Assembly: GCA_902806595.1 (NCBI GenBank)
Contig: CADCXC010000037.1
Location: 2,914,001-2,978,000, forward strand
Direction of reading: 5' to 3'
Source: Pyrenopolyporus hunteri
Taxonomy: Eukaryota; Ascomycota; Sordariomycetes; Xylariales; Hypoxylaceae
Length of the DNA stretch: 64,000 nt
The position numbers and the translations under genes were made by a program. Below, piece after piece: positions 21,883-34,721 of the stretch; within the stretch, counting starts at the first letter, position 1, and every line of letters begins with the position of its first letter. The notes under the pieces are model-generated. The model ran no database searches, was not told the origin of the DNA, and worked only from the letters and a program-made list of their open reading frames with translations.

Positions 21883-23803
21883 TGTGGGCGGATGGATGGA
21901 TTAAAGAGCGCTGGCGGATCTAGAGGCAACGCAAGCGATCGAAAGTAGATCGTAGAGGATAGCAGCTAAAACGGCGAATAAAGAATGGGCAACCAGGAAA
22001 ACGAGCGGCTAGGAGTTATTAGAACAAAGCCGAGAGACTACCTAATCTGATAAAACTTGATGTTCGATTCGTGCCTGGAGGGTTGAGATACGATGTAAAT
22101 ATGTCGATCGAAAGATGAAGACCAGTGACGACGGGGAACTTGGCAGTTTGGACTTTCCCGTGTCGATCTCCTGAGCTGGGCCTTACATAGTACATATGAG
22201 GAGGACCCCCGGCGGCCCTGGGTGGGGAGGGACCTTGTTTCTGCCTTTGGCGACTGCCGAGAGAGGCAACTAGTGGACCAGATTCACTTAAAATAGGCCA
22301 ATTAGAAGGCGACAGTAGATGTCACCGCTAATGCCGTGCCACACGAACGGACCCAGCGCAGCCACCTTCAAATAAGGCAGTTCGGTTTCGTTCGACGTGT
22401 GACTTACATAGAATAGCACCACACCACCGAGGCCCCGACCCTGAGCACGCAGGTAGTTACAGTACCTAGGCGTCACGAACGTTATACATTCATATAGATG
22501 CAGCAGGTTGGTTTAACTGTTCAGGTTACACGATTTCAGATCGAGACCGTCAATCCGGCTTATAAGTCCCACAAGATCTCCTATAAGTGTAAGTCCACGC
22601 CATCACCCGGGTCGCAATCGCGATTGATCGCCCATTCTATCATAACCCTTATCTTATACTACCCTTATAATTGTCGGTCCGACGAGAGACAATGACGTAT
22701 AAGCTTATACATTACTAATTCTCCTAAGCGCACTTCCCAGTGGGCACGTCGACGTCGAACACTATTGCCTGTGTAATTGAATGACAAACCCAACAAAAAC
22801 TCGAGGCCTCTTCTCTCCTGGCCTGGCCTCGGCCACGCTTGCGTGTTGGTTTCAAGGGCTTTATGTGTCTCCGCTGATGCTACATTCAGATGCCTCGGTG
22901 CGAGGAGATCAAATATGTCGTTTGCATCGGCCAACCACAGACACGAGCACCATCACATTAAGGCATATAGAAGGTAGGCTAGGTATCTAAGGCAGCTTCT
23001 CACTCAACTCGGCCGTCTCCAACGCCCGAGGCCGCCCCGAAATCAAGCTCGCTTTCTAGCTGTGGCACGGCAGTGTTACGACGACCTAAGTCTCTACGTC
23101 AGCGAACAGTCCTTCCTATCTATGCTTTTAGTGACATAAGGTAGCCCGACACCAATAAAGGCTCGGGCTAGATATTCTTTTAAGCTTATGGCCTTTTAAG
23201 TTCTAACACACAGTAGGCAAATGTACCTATCCAAGAGGCAGCATCGAAGCAAGGCACTGCCTCTATAAGATAGATACATAGGTATGTTTCTTAGATTCTA
23301 AGATGGCTTAATTGATATAACTACTCTAGAGGCAATGTTGTCTGGATGATAATAATTAATTGCAAGAGAGTCCCCATAGTCTGTTTCCCAAACGGCGATA
23401 TCAAATCGTCCTAAACGTTATAAATTATTTAAACCAGGTAAATAATCGTATGTAGATATATTTAGAAGAGCGTCATTCATTTTCATAAAGAAGGGGATCG
23501 GTTGATATAAGTCTATACGAAATGGAATGAAACTCAATATAGAGGAATCTTGTGAAGCTTTTTGTCACAGATATATTCCTACCCACAAATTACCCAAGCC
23601 ATCGATCGAATTACTAGTAGACCCAATAGTGTACCTAGGTAATGACAAGCTAAGCGTAGATATAATAAAGGTCTAGGACGAAGGTTCATTAAAAGAAGAT
23701 GCGTAGAATCGCTTGTGGGCGGATAAAACTAGGTACTAAGCATATAAGGGATAATAATGTATTCAATCATCAACAACAAAGCGCGAAGCCTTTGTATACT
23801 ATA
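21883..23803. other. 1.9 kb spacer
   Basis: Presumed promoter of the I9 inhibitor gene near 21.9 kb, then AT-rich sequence up to the tRNA gene. No gene seen. Confidence 0.55.
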
Positions 23804-23875
23804 AGCTCCATGGCGCAGCGGAAGCGCGCCGGGCTCATAACCCGGAGGTCCTCCGATCGAAACGGAGTGGAGCTA
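23804..23875 (+). tRNA. tRNA-Met (CAT), elongator
   Basis: A 72-nt cloverleaf: acceptor AGCTCCA pairs with TGGAGCT, D arm GCGC/GCGC, anticodon stem CCGGG/CCCGG with loop CTCATAA (anticodon CAT), T stem CTCCG/CGGAG with loop ATCGAAA, discriminator A. No intron. The T loop and discriminator fit an elongator rather than initiator Met tRNA. An ORF crossing it (encoding MAQRKRAGLITRR) is the usual spurious translation of this tRNA. Confidence 0.95.
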
Positions 23876-24807
23876 ATCATTTTCATGATTTTTTTTCTTT
23901 TGTGCGAAATACATCATGGAAAAAAAAAAAAAAAGTCCTTAGGTGTATTTTTTTTTACCCCGTATCGCTTAGCAGTAGTAGCGTGATAATTCGATTGTAG
24001 CGTGTTCCTACCATGAAATTATACCCTAGCACAACTCTCTAAAATGAGAAATCTATTTTTCAGTCTAGATGGAGATATACCTATTGGTGAATCTTATATA
24101 ATTGTCTATGAGGCTCAATGTGGCTAAGGTAAGCCTCTAAGTAATTCGGAGATTCGGGAATATTAGTAGCATGAATGAAAGCTGAGGTAGATCGCGTAGG
24201 AGAGTGTCGATGAAGTCGTTCTGTCCGTGCGGGCGTTTGATTGACGTAACAAAATTATACTTGAATCTCTTTAATAGTTGTGAGTTGGCCATAATGAATT
24301 CCTCTGCTGAGGCTAATAGGACCCGGGGTATTGGGACTCGATGAAGGCTTGAATTTGAATTGATGTATAAATATATACAGTCAACCAATCGGATCTGTAG
24401 AATGCAGTTTGGTTGAGCAGCATACATATCGCAGTAGTAACCAATTCAAGCTTCAGGTTAAGAGGACCTTGTCTTCCAATGAGAGAAGCTCCCAGGTCGC
24501 CATCCAAGCAAAGGCTACTTGCCTAGCAAAGCTATACGTCCTATAGAAATCGCAACCGAAACACGATAGTCAGAAACCGAATAAATTATTATTTAAATTG
24601 AAATAAGCCAGAATTCAATTCTTTAACTGACAAAACATGTGCTGTAATTCGTATGTACCTTTGTAATCGATGGCTTAGAGAAGCTCTAGATAAGATAACG
24701 ATTTGATAAGATAACGAACTTTTTGGTCGGTTTTCTCCAAAAATTTCCTGTGCAACTTCGCGCTCAACTTCTGATAGTACGACTTTTATGCGCGGGCGCA
24801 TTGAACG
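23876..24807. other. Spacer between tRNA-Met and SPB4
   Basis: AT-rich; contains an A14 run (23921-23934) and T9 run (23949-23957) just beyond the tRNA, and at its end the SPB4 promoter. No gene seen. Confidence 0.5.
23889..23896 (+). terminator. RNA polymerase III terminator
   Basis: Run of eight T residues 13 nt after the tRNA 3' end. Confidence 0.85.
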
Positions 24808-26871
24808 ATGGCGCCAGAAACGAAAACCGAGAAAAAAGACCCTCGGGCATGGGACGCCCTGACGCCCCCATTAGCAGAATGGATATTAGACGCCGTCTCG
24901 AGCATGGGCTTTGCCCGCGCCACTCCCGTCCAAGCCAGTGTGTGGCCGCTCTTTGGAGGGGGTAATAAGGACGTGGTCGTGGAAGTATGCTGATATTCCA
25001 AACCTTTTTGCTCTGGAAGTAAAACTTACTGTCGATAGGCGGTCACTGGTAGCGGAAAGACTCTTTCGTTCCTCATCCCTCTCGTCCATAGGATCTTGCG
25101 ACAAGACGAACCTACGAAACGACATCATGTAGCCGCGATCATCGTCGCGCCCACCAAAGAGCTCGCGGGGCAGATCCACGGCACCTTGTCCTCCCTCATC
25201 GCTTTCCACCCAGAATCTTCCGAACTACTTCCTTATCTTACCGGCGAGGAGAAGCGACCGGATACGACTTCGCCTGTCGTTGTCCCGCAGCTCCTCTCCG
25301 GCGGCAGCACGACGACTCCCGCGCAAGATCTCAGCTTTTTCCTCCGCGCATCGCCGAACATCCTAATATCGACGCCCGGCCGCCTGGTCGAGCTCCTCTC
25401 CTCTCCGCACGTGCACTGCCCCCAGTCCTCCTTCGAAGTTCTAGTTTTAGACGAGGCGGACAGGCTCCTCGACCTGGGTTTCAAATCCGACCTGCAGAAG
25501 ATCCTCTCGCGGCTGCCAAAACAGAGGAGAACGGGCCTTTTCAGCGCCAGCGTGAGCGAGGCTGTTGGAGAGATTATCAGAGTGGGCCTGAGAAACCCGG
25601 TTAAGGTCGCGGTAAAAGTGAAGAGCTTGAAGACGGGCGGAATAATAGAGGAGCGAAGGACACCCGCGAGTCTGCAGATGAGCTACCTAACGACGCCCGC
25701 TAGCCACAAGTTGCCGAGTCTAGTCCAGCTCCTGGAGAAGCTCGACCCGCGGCCGCAGAAGAGCATCGTCTTCCTATCCACGTGCGCCGCCGTCGACTAC
25801 TTCGCGCACGTGCTGCCGCCCCTTCTCCCGGAGGGCTTCGACCTGGTGCCGCTGCACGGGAAGTACGACGCGAAGGTGCGGGAGAAGAACTTCGCCAGGT
25901 TCCTCCACGCCGCGCAGCCCTCGGTGCTCCTGACCACCGACGTGGCCGCCAGGGGCCTCGACTTCCCGCAGGTCGACCTCGTCGTGCAGATCGACCCGCC
26001 CTTGGACCCCAAGTCGTTCCTGCACCGGTGCGGCCGCGCCGGGCGCGCCGGGCGCAAGGGCCTCAGCGTCATCTTCCTGCTGCCCACGGAGGCGGACTAC
26101 GTGGCCTTCCTGGACGTGCGGAAGACGCCGATCACGCCCCTCTCGCGGCCGTCGATCAACGCGGCCGACGACGAGGCGGCCGCGGCCGCGACGACGGACC
26201 GCATCCGCGAGGCGGTGCGCCGCGACCGCGCCCTCCACGACAAGGCCCAGAAGGCCTTCGTCAGCTGGGTGCGCAGCTACAGCAAGCACGCGGCCAGCTC
26301 CATCTTCCGCGTCGCGGACCTCGACTGGGCCGACCTCGGCCGCGCCTGGGGCCTGCTGCGGCTGCCCAAGATGCCGGAGCTGCGCCGCTTCGGGGGCGAC
26401 CGGTCGCTCGGCGTCGAGGTGGACTGGGACGCGTATGCGTACGCCAAGAAGGACCGCGAGAAGCAGCGGCTGGCGGCGCTGCGGCAGCAGAAGAAGGAGG
26501 AGGAGGGGGGGAGTAGCGACGGGAAGAATACCCAGGGACAGGGGCAGGCGAAGGACGAGAAGGACGCGAAGAGGAGGCGCAATGCCGAGGCTTGGAGCGG
26601 CAAGCGCGAGAGGGAGGAGGACCGCGCGGGGCGCCGCGATAAGAAGAGACGTAGGCGCGAGGCGGAGCGGCGGACGGCGCTGACGGAGGAGGAGAAGGCC
26701 CGGGAGATGGAGCTCGAGAGGCTGCTGGAAGAGGTTAGGAGGAAGAATCGGGAGAAGTATGCTGAGGGTGGTGGTGCTGCTAAGGCGGCTAAGGGACATA
26801 ATGGTTCCGCTGCTGCTGCTGCTGCTGCTGGGGGCGGGGATGATGGTGATGAGTTCGAGGGGTTTGACTAA
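24808..26871 (+). CDS. SPB4: DEAD-box ATP-dependent RNA helicase SPB4
   Basis: Two exons: 24808-24984 and 25039-26871 (54-nt intron, donor GTATGC, acceptor CGATAG), 669 residues; the intron sits immediately before motif I. Motifs in order: Q-motif ARATPVQASVWP, I AVTGSGKT, Ia PTKELAGQ, Ib STPGRL, II VLDEAD, III as FSAS (SAT in most relatives), IV SIVFLST, V TTDVAARGLDFP, VI HRCGRAGRAGRKG. The C-terminal extension (about residues 500-669) is a Lys/Glu/Arg-rich helix ending in poly-Ala and acidic residues. Spb4 acts in nucleolar 60S ribosomal subunit assembly on 27S pre-rRNA. Third-position GC becomes almost saturated from about 25.76 kb to 26.7 kb while the 5' half is mixed. Convergent with the stomatin gene. 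Confidence 0.93.
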
Positions 26872-27587
26872 GGAGTTGAGGGGAGTGGAGGTTGAAGTTG
26901 AAGTTGATACCCGTTAAAAATGCGATTAGGAAGCAAAGCAATCCGATTCATTGAAGTAGGGCGAAGCTGAGATGGTGACGTAAAGTGTAAAAGGGGCAGG
27001 TTACCTGGAAGAGTCTGAATGTGCGGTAACTATTATATTACCTTCTGTATTGTCGTTGGTTTGCCCTTAAGGGGCTATAGGCAGTGCAATACTCGAAGGA
27101 GTTCCTTTTGAAATTTTTAGTAGCTACTTCGAGACAATTAAAATCGCATCGTAAAGGCCGCTATCACCTAGGTGATAAGGAAAAAACACTTAGAAAGCCA
27201 TTCAATATTGTACTATTTAAGCCCTAGTTTTAATAACAAAAGCTCCCAACAGGTGTATGAAGCTACAAAGATAAAAACAGAAGTAACTATCGTAGTCTCG
27301 AAGCGAACGACGATGGGTATCCATAATGGGTATCAGTATCCGCCCTCCACCTACCCAGCCGTTTGACTTCGTCGACTTCATCCTCGTCCAAACACAGGAT
27401 TCTTCGTTTTGGGATCGTGTCTTGTCTGCTTGCCAACAACCAGCCAGGATTTCTTGCCGGCTATATCCACCCAGCAACCGGTCTCCATTATTACTGCTTC
27501 ATTACCCGATCAGAGTTAACACGTAGAAATACAAGTCGTCAGTTCCGTCTCGACGTAAATTCGAAATCAAGCGGGGGCTGCCCCCAG
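26872..27587. other. Convergent spacer SPB4 / stomatin
   Basis: 3' UTR regions; contains a perfect 16-bp palindrome TATCACCTAGGTGATA at 27162-27177 centred on CCTAGG. No gene seen. Confidence 0.55.
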
Positions 27588-28768
27588 TTAGATGTCCTCG
27601 ATAATACGAGCATTCACGGCCTGGTTGAAGCCTGCTTCGTTGCTGCGGGATTTGCTCGACTCGCCTACTTCATAATTCTTGGTGGCTTTAGAGATGGTTT
27701 CGTCGAAGTCTGGCATCGTCTGATTCGCGGCAGGGAGGAAGATGACCTTGGAGTTGGCCGTCTTGGCCATGCTTTGCATCGCCTCCAGGTATCTGATCTG
27801 CATGGCCGGCGCGGACGATAGGATGTCGGCGGCCTGGCGCATCAGCTTGGCGCTCTCGACCTCGGCCTTGGCTGTGATGAGCTTGCTCTCTCCGATACGC
27901 TTGCTCTGCGCGGCCATGGACAAGGAATTCTGGAGCTCCTGAGAGAACACCAAATCCTTGACCAGCATACTCTCGACCTCCACGCCCCATCCCGTCGCCA
28001 CGGAGTCGACGATCTCGCTGATGCTTGCCGCGATCTCCTCTCGGCGCTCGATAACGTCCTGCAAAACGCGGGCGCCGACGACGTGGCGCAAAGTTGTTTG
28101 TGTGCGTTCGATTAAGGCCTGTCGGACATTGGTAATTCCGAAGGCGGCCTTGTGAGGCGAGGTAATGTGATAGTAGATTACACTGGTGAGCTCGACGCTG
28201 ACGTTGTCTTTGGTCATACAGACCTGCTTGGGGACCTCTATATTTCGCGCACTTCGAGTTAGAAATGATGTCTCGACAGGCCACTAGATTAGCTGCCTGG
28301 GGCGGGATTCCACATACCAACAATTTGGATCTTGACATCGACTTGGATAAGCCGTTCGCTGAGAGGATTGATCTTAACAAGGCCGGGGTCGACGGCCTTG
28401 TAGAACCTTCCGAACTTGGTGACGAGTCCCACGTTGCCCTGTTGCACTTGTTTATAGGGGTTCGGGCAGCAAAAGACGCAGGGGATTGCTCCGAGGGTGC
28501 CCATGCAAGCGCCGATAGCATTGACTACGAACCAAGGTTAGAATCCATATCGCTGGGGTGGGCTGGGTCGAACTATACCCATGCTCCCATACCAGCCCTT
28601 GGGGCTGGCATCGGTTCCGACGATGGAGGCGTAACTCTGCTGTAGATCCTCTTCCCTGGGTCGTTCGACGGTCATGTGGCCTTGCGGCCGGAAACCAGCT
28701 TGGCTAGAGCTGGTTCCATTGGTGCCGTCGGTGCGATCGATGCTCTTATTTCGAGCTAAGTCGGCCAT
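27588..28768 (-). CDS. Stomatin/SPFH (Band 7) domain protein
   Basis: Three exons: 28768-28579, 28524-28318, 28237-27588 (introns 54 and 80 nt), 348 residues; junctions read SMVNAIGAC and IQIVEVPKQV. The order is a disordered 60-residue N-terminus, a short hydrophobic hairpin with a cysteine cluster (IPCVFCCPNP, likely palmitoylated), and a complete Band 7 domain (VGLVTKFGRFYKAVDPGL ... DNVSVELTSVIYYHI ... VRQALIERTQTTLRHVVGA ... WGVEVESMLVKDL), then the Ala/Glu-rich coiled coil (KLITAKAEVESAKLMRQAADIL) and a C-terminal segment (YLEAMQSMAKTANSKVIFLP). Stomatins scaffold cholesterol- or ergosterol-rich membrane domains and regulate channels. Stomatin proper versus SLP-type paralogue is not resolvable here, but no mitochondrial presequence is visible. 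Confidence 0.92.
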
Positions 28769-31700
28769 TGTATTCGCTTTTCAGGGTTGTTTCCCCTCTA
28801 TCTGTGGAGGAGCTTTAGTATGCAGAGTTGGGTTTTGAGTGAAGCGAGTGGAAAGAATGAGAGTGTGAGACGAATGGTTTCAGGATTGTGGGATTTTATG
28901 CGCGTTCTCTTAAGTATCAAGTTTGTCTTTCTTCTATTCGGCTCGGGTGTTGGAGAAGGAGACATGATGTCAGGTAAGGAGTTCCATGTGCGACGTACCG
29001 TAGGCGATTTATATCAAATAAGGTACTTGGAGGTAGGCTAGGTACCTTACATGTAGGTGACTCAGCCTGGGAAAGTACATGTATATGTCAGTTGGCTGAA
29101 GGAGCTCGGGGAATAACTTCTATGGGCGCTTTGGCTTTGATTGGGTTGTGTCACTTACCACCTGGTGCGGCAATCGTCACAGAGCTGCTAGTGCTAGTCC
29201 TTAGCTGTGGTGGAACGTGAAGCGGTACCTAGGTCTACCCTGAGATTTGTTCGTGCGGGAAAAACCTGGGGGAAAGTGGCACAAGTTAAGGGACGGCAAG
29301 AGGTCCCCAGACGGAAGAGATCTATCCGACTTATATATACCTCTGGTACTTTACCTATACAGCTCGGTGTGGAATTCGCGACAATCGAAAAGGACTAGCA
29401 GAGCCACGATGCGAGCGATACGAGACGCTATGTCTCCCGCTACGACCTTGATGGAAGTATGTTTATTTGATAAAGTCAGCAGCTCAATATCGTAAGATCG
29501 ACCGAGGCGATGCTGTTCGGTTCTTGGCGGGATAATCCACTTGTATATACATATGTACCTAGGTATTTACCACCTAGGCATCTTATGTAAATACTAGGTA
29601 CCTACCTACTAGGTAGCTACCTATGTGCCTATATGTCCTTAACTCGCCGGATTCGACCGGTACAACGTGCCTGCTTACTCCACCTGCGACGCTAGCGGTG
29701 CTTAGATCGACGGAATGCAATTGAAGGCTGGAGGCTGTAGCTGCGTAGGTAGCTCCTCTAAACAGCCGTGCCGTATTCCGTGTAGGTGTGTGCGCCTTGT
29801 TGGAGAAATTCCCCAAGGAAGTTTACCATTTAGGCAATGTGCCAAGCTCCGTCTGAGGGGTTCGAGGTCTTGGCATTTGCGACCTATAACTTGGAAGCCC
29901 AGACCACTTCCGTACAACGTGCCTAGGTACCTACTTCTTATAATACGTAGAGTACTAAAGATAAAATTTGTCCATCGGACATTGGCCTTTATTCTTTAGT
30001 CCTTAACGCGCCTCAAGCTCGGAAGCTCACGATATGTATTATTTAATATCATTAATAGGAGACATATACCCACGTTCTCATGGCTTGCCAAGATCTATAA
30101 GACGAGATATACTTCCCCGACGCCGTTTACAAACAAGATAATGTCCCACGTAGTACATAATTCAATATTTACCCAAACACGTCGCGCCGAGTGTTTATCG
30201 ATCCATTATCCTTGGGCTTGTAGGCTGGGAAACGTAGGTAATGAGCGTGACCTAGCACTGCCACAGTCCGGCCGGGCTCATCAATGACGCCCGATGCTAT
30301 GACAAATGTTCGACGGATTTTCGAATCTAGATCCGGTAACCTGTCCCGAAGGGCTTTTCGAGAGGCGTTTAACTGGCCCTTTGAAAAGTCCTATGTGCGC
30401 CTAGTCTGCCACCTACGTAGACCATCAGTATTAGAGTCTACCCACGATTAGATATTATCAGAAGCAGGAGACCCGCCAAGAACCAACTGCCTTGGGCACC
30501 CTGGACTGGTGTCCCTGCTGAGGCTATGCAGCGAACATTTCTAGAATTCTACCTGTTCAGGTATGACGTTGAGCCTGACTGGAGATGATATCAAGTCCAA
30601 ATCTGCTACCATACTAATTATCTAGTTCCGTATATCGGTGGTTTGATGGTATGTCCTTAAAGGTTATGGTAAAATCAACTCGTTCCTTGAAAAAAGAAAT
30701 AGCCAAAATTGATACCATTTAACGGAAAAGTGCCTACCTAGGTAAATATACTGTTCCGTGATGACCGTGTTAACGAAAACATCCACGACTATACCTACCT
30801 CATGTACCTACCTAGGTATGTAAGCTAGTAATTAGAACTCCGCCACGGCCTACATAGCAATTCCTCTCCAAACAGGAACCCCCTGAGTCGCCATCAACAA
30901 CCTTGTTCGCTCAACTCAGTCAGCCTTGCGATGGCAGCGTGCTCTTCAGATCTGGGCCAATTGCAAATTTAAACGTCATGGGCACCGCTGACTACCATAT
31001 CTATACCATAGCCTTGAGGGACTTTAGGATCCCGGTGGCTCAGCCTCCACGGCACCCCCTTTATCAAAATGCGGGTCAGATCGTAATTACAACGGCGCCA
31101 CAGTTGCCCCGTTATTATAAACAGAGAAAAGATATATCACAAGTTCTAGACGTGGGTAAGTATCGAATCACATTGGGGCTCAATGCTATAAAGGTTCCCA
31201 GGCAGGTATTTGTTAGGGAGTTTATCGTACAGAATATATATGACACTACGTGACCCCGAGGAAATTCTAACTCTCGCAGACTTGATCATCGCAATATGCG
31301 TTTCACAGATTACTGCTGTCAATGGGGTATTGTGATCTCTAATAATGAAGGTATACATGAATGTCAAACCAAATGATGCGTCTAGGTCTCATAACCGTTC
31401 GGCTAAAACCTCGTATGCCGAAAAGTCAACGAAAGTTTTAAGGGGATATCACTTTCCCCTATCTCGAGTAATATTTATCGTAAACTAGCAAGGTCGGTAT
31501 CTAGTAAGGGTCTTACAACTCGTCGTTCTTTACATTTCTCGCGATTATTAACGGCCTCCTTTTCCCCATTCCTCTAGTGGTGAGTTGGCCGATTTCCTCG
31601 TTAACCTCAAGTTCAGACTTTTTGTTTCCTACCTCGCCTAGACGTACCTCCAACCCGATTCGCCTCGTGTTCAGAAATTTAAATCAGCATCTAGCATATT

Positions 31701-32170
31701 CAAGATCTACGGATTCTTCGATAAGTTTCATTAAGCGTCCACCTCAAAGCACTAACACGATTATACCCTGAGACATTTTTCTCGACTACCACAATCACTT
31801 TATTCTAGTCGACGAAAGAGGATACTACAAGACTCGAGTCTATCGTAATGTACTCGAGCAGTTGGCTTGGGGATTTGTCTATAAGTAGACGAGATGGCGG
31901 TCTATGCTACAATGCTACGACCGACTGATCAAATCAACAAGCAACTACAAGTTCCATAGTAATATCTATATTTCGCAGTTGAAAGTTTCAAAAGGTAGGT
32001 GTCTTTGATAAGTGCTCGTTAAACATTGGGGTTTTGATGATTTTATTTACTAATTGTTGATGACAGAGAACGCCCAACCCGAGACGAAACGAAACACATA
32101 ATATACCTAGGTAGTTAAAACGACAATAAAGAGCAAAAGGCCAAACCGAAAGTTAAGAAAACTGATCAGC
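28769..32170. other. 3.4 kb gene-poor spacer
   Basis: Stomatin promoter at the left edge, then AT-rich sequence with a cluster of CCTAGG/TACCTA motifs (29553-29630). Several short frames (for example 30903-31253 on +) match nothing I recognise. No gene supported. Confidence 0.5.
29553..29630. repeat. Cluster of CCTAGG / TACCTA motifs
   Basis: Four CCTAGG or CTAGGTA units interspersed with TACC and GTAG repeats, downstream of a gene-poor tract. Member of the dispersed motif family. Confidence 0.7.
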
Positions 32171-33166
32171 ATGCCTCTGACCCCTGAACAATCTCGAATA
32201 TTAGAAGGTAGATGGACATCCTGAAACTCCACGCCTATTGTATATAGGGCTTGAATTAATACATCAATAGAATACCAGCGGAAACTTCCGCGATTCCTCT
32301 TCCGAGGTTTCCATGCTTGGTCTGGGGGCGGCGTTGACCCACGTCTCAACAGCACTGAAGGCGTTATCCCGCATGGTTTCTTGCGCGGCCAGAGGCCGAC
32401 ATCTATAAATGATATTCCAGATTTGACGGCTATGCTCGCCGGTCATCTTACCGGGGAATATATCCCTTCCTGCTTCAGCTCTTGGGCGGCAGATCTTGAG
32501 GTTGCAATTGGGTTTTCAGAATATGATTCGTATAATACCCCAGGGTATATTGCAATCGTCGATACAAACTTGCTGGAGGATCATGTGCGCGTATATCACG
32601 TCCTAGCATTATATCATGCCGGACTTGTTTTTTATAATTATTATAAGGAATACCTAGCGTACGGTCCAGTTACGGGCCCTGCGTATCACTGCGTTAAGAA
32701 TAGCGAAATTCGATCTATGGGGTTAACACCGTACGTAAACCCAGGCTGGACGAATAATACTCCACAACAACGCCTCGCTTGGGAAGATCCGGGGCAATTC
32801 TTCCATAAAATCAGGAATGCCGCGCTTCTCTTTAGACGAGCTGACGATGGACGGCCCGACGTCGTTCTAGCCGTCGCAGCCGTTCTCGGGGCTTTCTCCT
32901 TCCCGACAACTTCCGCCCAGGATCGCGCCTCTTTCATAATTCTTATGAACCGATATTTCCCAGAGGAACTCGCAAGCGTCCGTCTACCTACTACGTCTTC
33001 AGCCCCCGGTCACCTAGGCCTGGTTAATCGGGATACTTTCACAGATGGGTCCCCCGAACTTCAGGATGCTGTACGAATCCTCATTGCACTCGAAGACTAT
33101 ATAACACATCATAGGCCCTGGGTACCGCCAACCGGGTACGTGGATCCGCGGGCTTTCTGGAGCTAG
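32171..33166 (+). CDS. DUF7587-like protein
   Basis: Two exons: 32171-32207 and 32271-33166 (63-nt intron, donor GTAGAT, acceptor CAATAG), 310 residues; the junction reads RILEEYQRKLPRFLFRG. The N-terminal domain has PRFLFRGFHAW, then LTAMLAGHL, CFSSWAADLEVAIGF and GYIAIVDTNLL. This pattern matches my memory of DUF7587, a domain frequent and expanded in plant-associated ascomycetes. The FRG ... SSWA/ST ... layout resembles the R and S/T-x-S core of ADP-ribosyltransferase folds, but the catalytic Glu is not obvious. No signal peptide or membrane segment. It stands alone in a gene-poor, AT-rich tract with weaker codon bias than neighbours, consistent with an accessory gene. Function unknown. 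Confidence 0.7.
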
Positions 33167-34721
33167 GAAACATCCGGGTATTTATCAAAGAGCAACTAAT
33201 AAGTTCATCGTGAGAGGAGCTTGAATTTCAGAGCTGGGAACCCAAAACTAAGGACAACCTTAGGTAACTACCTGATTTGGTCTTGGCTACTTCTCCACGT
33301 CTATCGTAGTTGGGTGCTCATGAAATAGCTAGCTAATAGAACGGACTGTTTCAACATGCCAGTCTTACTAAACTTGCTGAGCATGAGAATAAATATCATT
33401 TAATCTATATTTCTTTCGCGTACTATATAAAGCCATGTGAACTTATCTTCATTTAGTACCTAGATATTACTGTAGAGCCCCTGAATTACTATCTATCCAC
33501 AGCGTAAAGTCGTAACACTTGGCAGACTAACAATTCGGCTTTCTTCCTCTCGTAGAATAGGTATCTATATAATTTCCTAGAAATAATCTAAAGAATAAGA
33601 TAAAATGGGGCGAACTTGAATCCTTGAAGCATCATACGGATGCTGATAAGGGGGGTAGTTAAGCTTCACAGGAAATGCAGCCGTTTACACACATTCCCTT
33701 CACCCCTGTGCTTGGATGCGGATATTTTATAACGATGGTTGGACTGAGGAAAAAAGAACACCACTGAGATTGCTTTGTGTATTAAGACTAGAGAAGTTCT
33801 GGTAATGGATTAAAAAAAAAGGGTTATGGGTGGCAATGCCCATAGAGGACGAGTTGAGTTGTACTATGTATGAAGAAAGCTCTTATCCCGAATGGTGGGG
33901 TAATTCGTCATAGCAGTTCCTCGGATCACAAACGGGCGAGAAACTTCGTACCAAACTTATCGGCCACTTGATTCGAATCTGAACCGAAATAGCTATACCT
34001 TCTTATGTATATGCCTGGACCTAAGTTACCTAAGGTATAATACCTAGGCACTTGCTTTGAGTTTCGAGCTTAAGGTCCCAGTTTTGATGACCCGATCATG
34101 CCCTGAAGATAGTATATAGCGCTGTAAACCCGTTAAATTACAGCGAGTACTAAGCCAAACCCGATTTAATTGGCAGGTTCAACTCACCTATCTACAGCGG
34201 CGTGTGCGCTGTAACCCCCTATATTTCAGGCGACTCCTTCTCCTTATCAGAAAGATGGGTCACCATGAACATTTTTGCATTTATCAACATCCGTTTACTT
34301 GCCCGCCTATATATCGCCAATTCAACCCTACTCGTTAGGACGACGACGACGGTCGTAACAAGTAACCAACTAAACAAATCATCGAAAAGCAGGGCCAACT
34401 AAGTCGATAGTCTGCAAAGGCCCTCATTTCAAGTTGACTGCCGGCGAAAAGCTTGGGTGGTATTGCCTGTTTGACACCGGTAGCATACTTACGGTGCATC
34501 CTCACTTTTAATCGCCCCCCATAACCGCCGGCATACTAAACCAGAGGGCCGCTTATAAGCTTTCGCGACAGCATCGGACAAGTTCCACTTCTCCTAGAGG
34601 GGTGCATCTACGCACGACCTAAATTAGCATAACCCTATGCCCTTCTCTATCAAGTTAATTCCACATATTGGGCAACTTGGCTCGTGAATCCGCCACTCTA
34701 CATACCTCACGGACGGTAAAT
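33167..34721. other. 1.55 kb spacer
   Basis: AT-rich, no gene seen; right end is the presumed promoter of the following gene. Confidence 0.55.

Noticed and set aside
23699..23986. 95-codon frame containing MAQRKRAGLITRR
   Set aside because: Translation of the tRNA-Met gene, a well-known false ORF.
25774..26799. 341-codon minus-strand frame opposite SPB4
   Set aside because: Shadow of the GC3-saturated helicase 3' half; no domain resemblance.
28289..28521. MLSALAWAPSEQ... frame extending 27688-28521
   Set aside because: Out-of-frame reading of the stomatin gene across its introns.
30903..31253. 116-codon frame in the gene-poor spacer
   Set aside because: Begins with TTG, no family resemblance, flanked by stops and AT-rich DNA; insufficient evidence.
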